Source of the DNA: an uncultured Planctomycetaceae bacterium | GTDB lineage: Bacteria > Planctomycetota > Planctomycetia > Pirellulales > Pirellulaceae | Reading direction: 5' to 3' | Length of the DNA stretch: 5,851 bases | NCBI GenBank assembly: GCA_937967755.1 | Contig: CALBTA010000100.1 | Coordinates: forward strand, 1-5,851 | Part shown: positions 4,127 to 5,851 of the stretch, in pieces | How positions within the stretch are numbered: the first letter of the stretch is position 1 | Layout: each line of letters starts with the position of its first letter | Translations under genes and position numbers: made by a program | The notes under the pieces: model-generated | What the model was told of the DNA's origin: nothing | The model's database searches: none | The model's input: the letters and a program-made list of their open reading frames with translations, nothing else

Positions 4127-5584
4127 ATGAAAACTCGACGAATTCACATCACGTATTTGGTCGCGATGTTGGCTTTGTTGTCTCTCGGGGCCACGTTCGC
4201 CGCCCGGCAGTTGCTGGTCGAAATCGGCCCCACGGCGACGGTTACGGGCGCTTTCCCGAAGATCAAATTGCTCGATACCGACGCTGCCGACGCCGATTGG
4301 GAAATCGAGGCCCAAGGTGCCGCGGAACTGGGCGACCACCTTGCCATTTCGCGCGAAGGCTCGGCGGGACGCGGCATCTTCCAAATTCACAGCGAAGCGC
4401 ACGACAGCATGTTGGTGCTGGATCGAAACGGCAACATCGCCGTCAACGGCGAGGCGGCGCAGGTCGGCAACGAAGTGGAGGTTTTCGGCGGCAGCGGAGT
4501 CAGCGACACGTTCGCCGCGGTCGCCGTCACGCCCCAAGCAGGCGGGGCGAGCGCGCGGTTGGGAGCGAACACATCGACGACCGCCGCGGTGATCGAAGTC
4601 GACGACAACGGCAACGGCTACCAAACGCCGTTCTGCATCAGCCTGTTCGCGCCCAGCAACGGTTTGAGCATCAGCAACCTGGGGCATGTGGGGATTGGCG
4701 TCGATCATTTGAACGTTGACGGCCAAAGCGATCTACACGTGGCCGGAATGGGAAGCATCTTGCTCGACCCGCTAGGGAGCGACGGCAGTTGGCGCTTAAG
4801 CCCCAGCGCGTCGACCGGTTTGAGTTTCATCAACAGCAGCGAGCAAGTCGTGCATTTTGCCAACGGCGCGCCGGCCAATACGCTGGTCGCTGACGGGGCG
4901 GGCAATCTGGGGCTGGGGACAGCGACGGCCGATGCCGCGCTGCACCTATTCCGTACCGACGGCAGTTCCTCGCTGAAAATGGAAGAAGCCAGCGGCACCA
5001 CCGGCACGCGGCAGATGATAAACCTGGTCAACAACGGCGGCATCCGGTTCTCGCTGGAGAACAGCGCCACCAGCAACCGCTGGGACTTCAACAACGACGG
5101 GGCGGGGAATTTTAGTATCTCGCAAGTCGGCACCGGCGGCAGCGAGTTTCGCATTACCCCGGCCGGGCAAATCATCGCGGGACCGGGCGGAACGGTCAGT
5201 TTCACCCTCACCCCCGGCGGCAACGTGACAATTGCCGGCGCGCTGACCGAAGGTTCCGACCGCAACACCAAGGAGAATTTCCAAGTGGTCAATTGCGAAG
5301 ACGTGTTGGCCAAAGTCGTCGATATGGAGATTACCACTTGGAACTACAAGCACGACCAAGACGAGGTTCGCCACATGGGACCCGTCGCACAAGACTTCAG
5401 CCAAGCTTTCGCCCTGGGCGAAAACGACACGACCATCGCCGCGATGGATAAAGATGGCGTGGCATTGGCTTCGATTCAGGCACTGAACAAGAAGCTGGAA
5501 GAAAAGCAGGCCAAGATTGAAACTCTGGAGCAGCGCTTGCAGGCGATGGAAGCCGCCGTGCGGGCGCTGTCGGCCGAGCAGTGA
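4127..5584 (+). CDS. Exported tail-fiber-domain protein with Peptidase_S74 chaperone, paralog 2
   Basis: A 485-residue paralog of the protein at 2440, collinear with it along its whole length. AGGA at 4114-4117 with 9-base spacing sets the ATG; the ten bases TGAGGAAGCA around the ribosome binding site are identical in both genes. The signal peptide (MKTRRIHITY to GATFAAR, residues 1-27) and the stretch to DWEIE are closely alike, the middle (about 66-290) diverges strongly, and from RQMINL (295) onward identity rises again: by hand count about three quarters up to the S74 domain and about two thirds within it. The strand motifs are GNIAVNG (102-108), HVGIG (187-191) with DLHVAG, and NLGLG (260-264) with ALHLFRTDG. 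The self-cleavage dyad is S377/K382 in SDRNTKENF, followed by WNYK, RHMGPVAQDF, DGVALASI and a coiled coil that is four residues shorter than in paralog 1. Cysteines are C170 and C390; the latter matches C387 of paralog 1. It is transcribed from its own promoter and closed by its own terminator. The tandem arrangement points to gene duplication followed by diversification of the exposed fiber body. Confidence 0.92.
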   Translation: MKTRRIHITYLVAMLALLSLGATFAARQLLVEIGPTATVTGAFPKIKLLDTDAADADWEIEAQGAAELGDHLAISREGSAGRGIFQIHSEAHDSMLVLDRNGNIAVNGEAAQVGNEVEVFGGSGVSDTFAAVAVTPQAGGASARLGANTSTTAAVIEVDDNGNGYQTPFCISLFAPSNGLSISNLGHVGIGVDHLNVDGQSDLHVAGMGSILLDPLGSDGSWRLSPSASTGLSFINSSEQVVHFANGAPANTLVADGAGNLGLGTATADAALHLFRTDGSSSLKMEEASGTTGTRQMINLVNNGGIRFSLENSATSNRWDFNNDGAGNFSISQVGTGGSEFRITPAGQIIAGPGGTVSFTLTPGGNVTIAGALTEGSDRNTKENFQVVNCEDVLAKVVDMEITTWNYKHDQDEVRHMGPVAQDFSQAFALGENDTTIAAMDKDGVALASIQALNKKLEEKQAKIETLEQRLQAMEAAVRALSAEQ

Positions 5585-5613
5585 GTTTGCAGGGTAACGC
5601 AGCAAGAAATCGG

Positions 5614-5639
5614 GGCGGACCTGCGAGTCCGCCTTTTTT
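5614..5639 (+). terminator. Intrinsic terminator after S74 paralog 2
   Basis: GGCGGAC (5614-5620) pairs with GTCCGCC (5627-5633) across a CTGCGA loop, followed directly by six T. It lies about 30 bases after the stop codon and is a strong Rho-independent terminator. Confidence 0.92.
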
Positions 5640-5655
5640 GTTGACCAGTAGTTGA

Positions 5656-5684
5656 TTGCTATTGAGACTTGGCGGCGATAGACT
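5656..5684 (+). promoter_or_regulatory. Sigma70-type promoter of a gene beyond the window
   Basis: TTGCTA (5656-5661), a 17-base spacer, and TAGACT (5679-5684): both hexamers and the spacing are identical to the promoter at 1444, and TTGCTATTG and TTGGCGG are shared too. It begins only 16 bases after the terminator of paralog 2 and points rightward. No start codon with a convincing frame follows before 5851, so the leader is at least about 160 bases or the next gene starts just outside. Confidence 0.65.
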
Positions 5685-5755
5685 ACCGCGATTGGGGGCA
5701 TCGGCCGCTGCCGTGTCTACCAAGTCTGTTGCTCACCGACGGACGCTCAACCGTG

Positions 5756-5783
5756 GGTCGGGCTGGTGATCCGTCCATCGATC
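5756..5783. repeat. Degenerate copy of the REP-like palindrome at 2224
   Basis: This stretch matches 2224-2251 at 21 of 28 positions without gaps, including the CCGTCCAT end. Its own palindrome is decayed (GGTCGGG against ATCCGTCC). Chance similarity is possible given the simple composition. Confidence 0.4.
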
Positions 5784-5799
5784 GCCAACACAACGCAGG

Positions 5800-5830
5800 G
5801 TGTAGAACGGAGCGCCGATCAGCTCTACAC
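5800..5830 (+). promoter_or_regulatory. Hairpin in the leader of the next transcript
   Basis: GTGTAGA (5800-5806) and TCTACAC (5824-5830) are perfect 7-base complements across a 17-base loop that can fold further (GAGC/GCTC). A Shine-Dalgarno-like AAGGA follows at 5833-5837, so the hairpin may sit just before the next gene's start and affect its translation. That gene is not visible. Confidence 0.35.
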
Positions 5831-5851
5831 AAAAGGAACCTTTGTTCAGAA

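Noticed and set aside
3779..4726. Minus-strand 315-aa frame across the S74 gene boundary
   Set aside because: It crosses a terminator, a promoter and parts of two strong genes, and its composition is that of an antisense shadow with no recognisable domain.
2440..5584. Prophage tail region
   Set aside because: Apart from the S74 domain nothing is phage-like: both proteins carry signal peptides, each gene has its own terminator, and the neighbours are ordinary bacterial genes. The window is too short to exclude phage genes further right.

Overview
The window looks like a piece of a planctomycete-type genome (Pirellulales-like), recovered from an Illumina assembly. I base this on moderate-to-high GC, loosely packed genes, palindromic intergenic repeats of the kind common in that group, a HEAT-repeat protein of planctomycete style, and exported tail-fiber-domain proteins of the non-phage bacterial type. 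This taxonomic call is inference from style, not a database match. Bases 1-48 are not biological: they are the 3' 48 bases of the Illumina TruSeq universal adapter, so genomic sequence starts at about base 49.

Layout. (1) 50-598, plus strand: the 3' end of a HEAT-repeat protein whose start is lost at the contig edge; a hairpin follows it. (2) 599-950: a gene-free 352-base gap between convergent genes, holding two nested pairs of inverted repeats. (3) 951-1313, minus strand: a complete 120-aa MazG-fold nucleotide pyrophosphohydrolase of the dCTPase (DCTPP1-like) type. (4) 1314-1540: a divergent intergenic region with a good promoter (TTGCTA-N17-TAGACT) and an upstream 12-base motif. (5) 1541-2212, plus strand: an exported 223-aa protein of unknown function with a charged helical middle. 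(6) 2213-2439: two REP-like palindromic elements. (7) 2440-3900 and 4127-5584, plus strand: two paralogous exported proteins of 486 and 485 aa. Each has a signal peptide, modular beta-rich repeats and a C-terminal Peptidase_S74 intramolecular chaperone domain with an intact Ser/Lys dyad, then a short coiled coil. Each gene ends in a strong intrinsic terminator. (8) 5641-5851: a second promoter like the one at 1444, pointing out of the window, and its untranslated leader.

How it may work together. The unknown exported protein and the two S74 proteins look like one surface or extracellular module. The S74 domain is known in phage tail fibers and endosialidases to trimerise the protein, help it fold and then cut itself off. 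Here it sits in two secreted bacterial paralogs with no phage genes around them. The same 12-base sequence, TTGGTCAGACAA, lies 26 and 28 bases upstream of the -35 boxes of the two promoters that would drive this module, which suggests shared control. The pyrophosphohydrolase and HEAT gene are probably unrelated neighbours.
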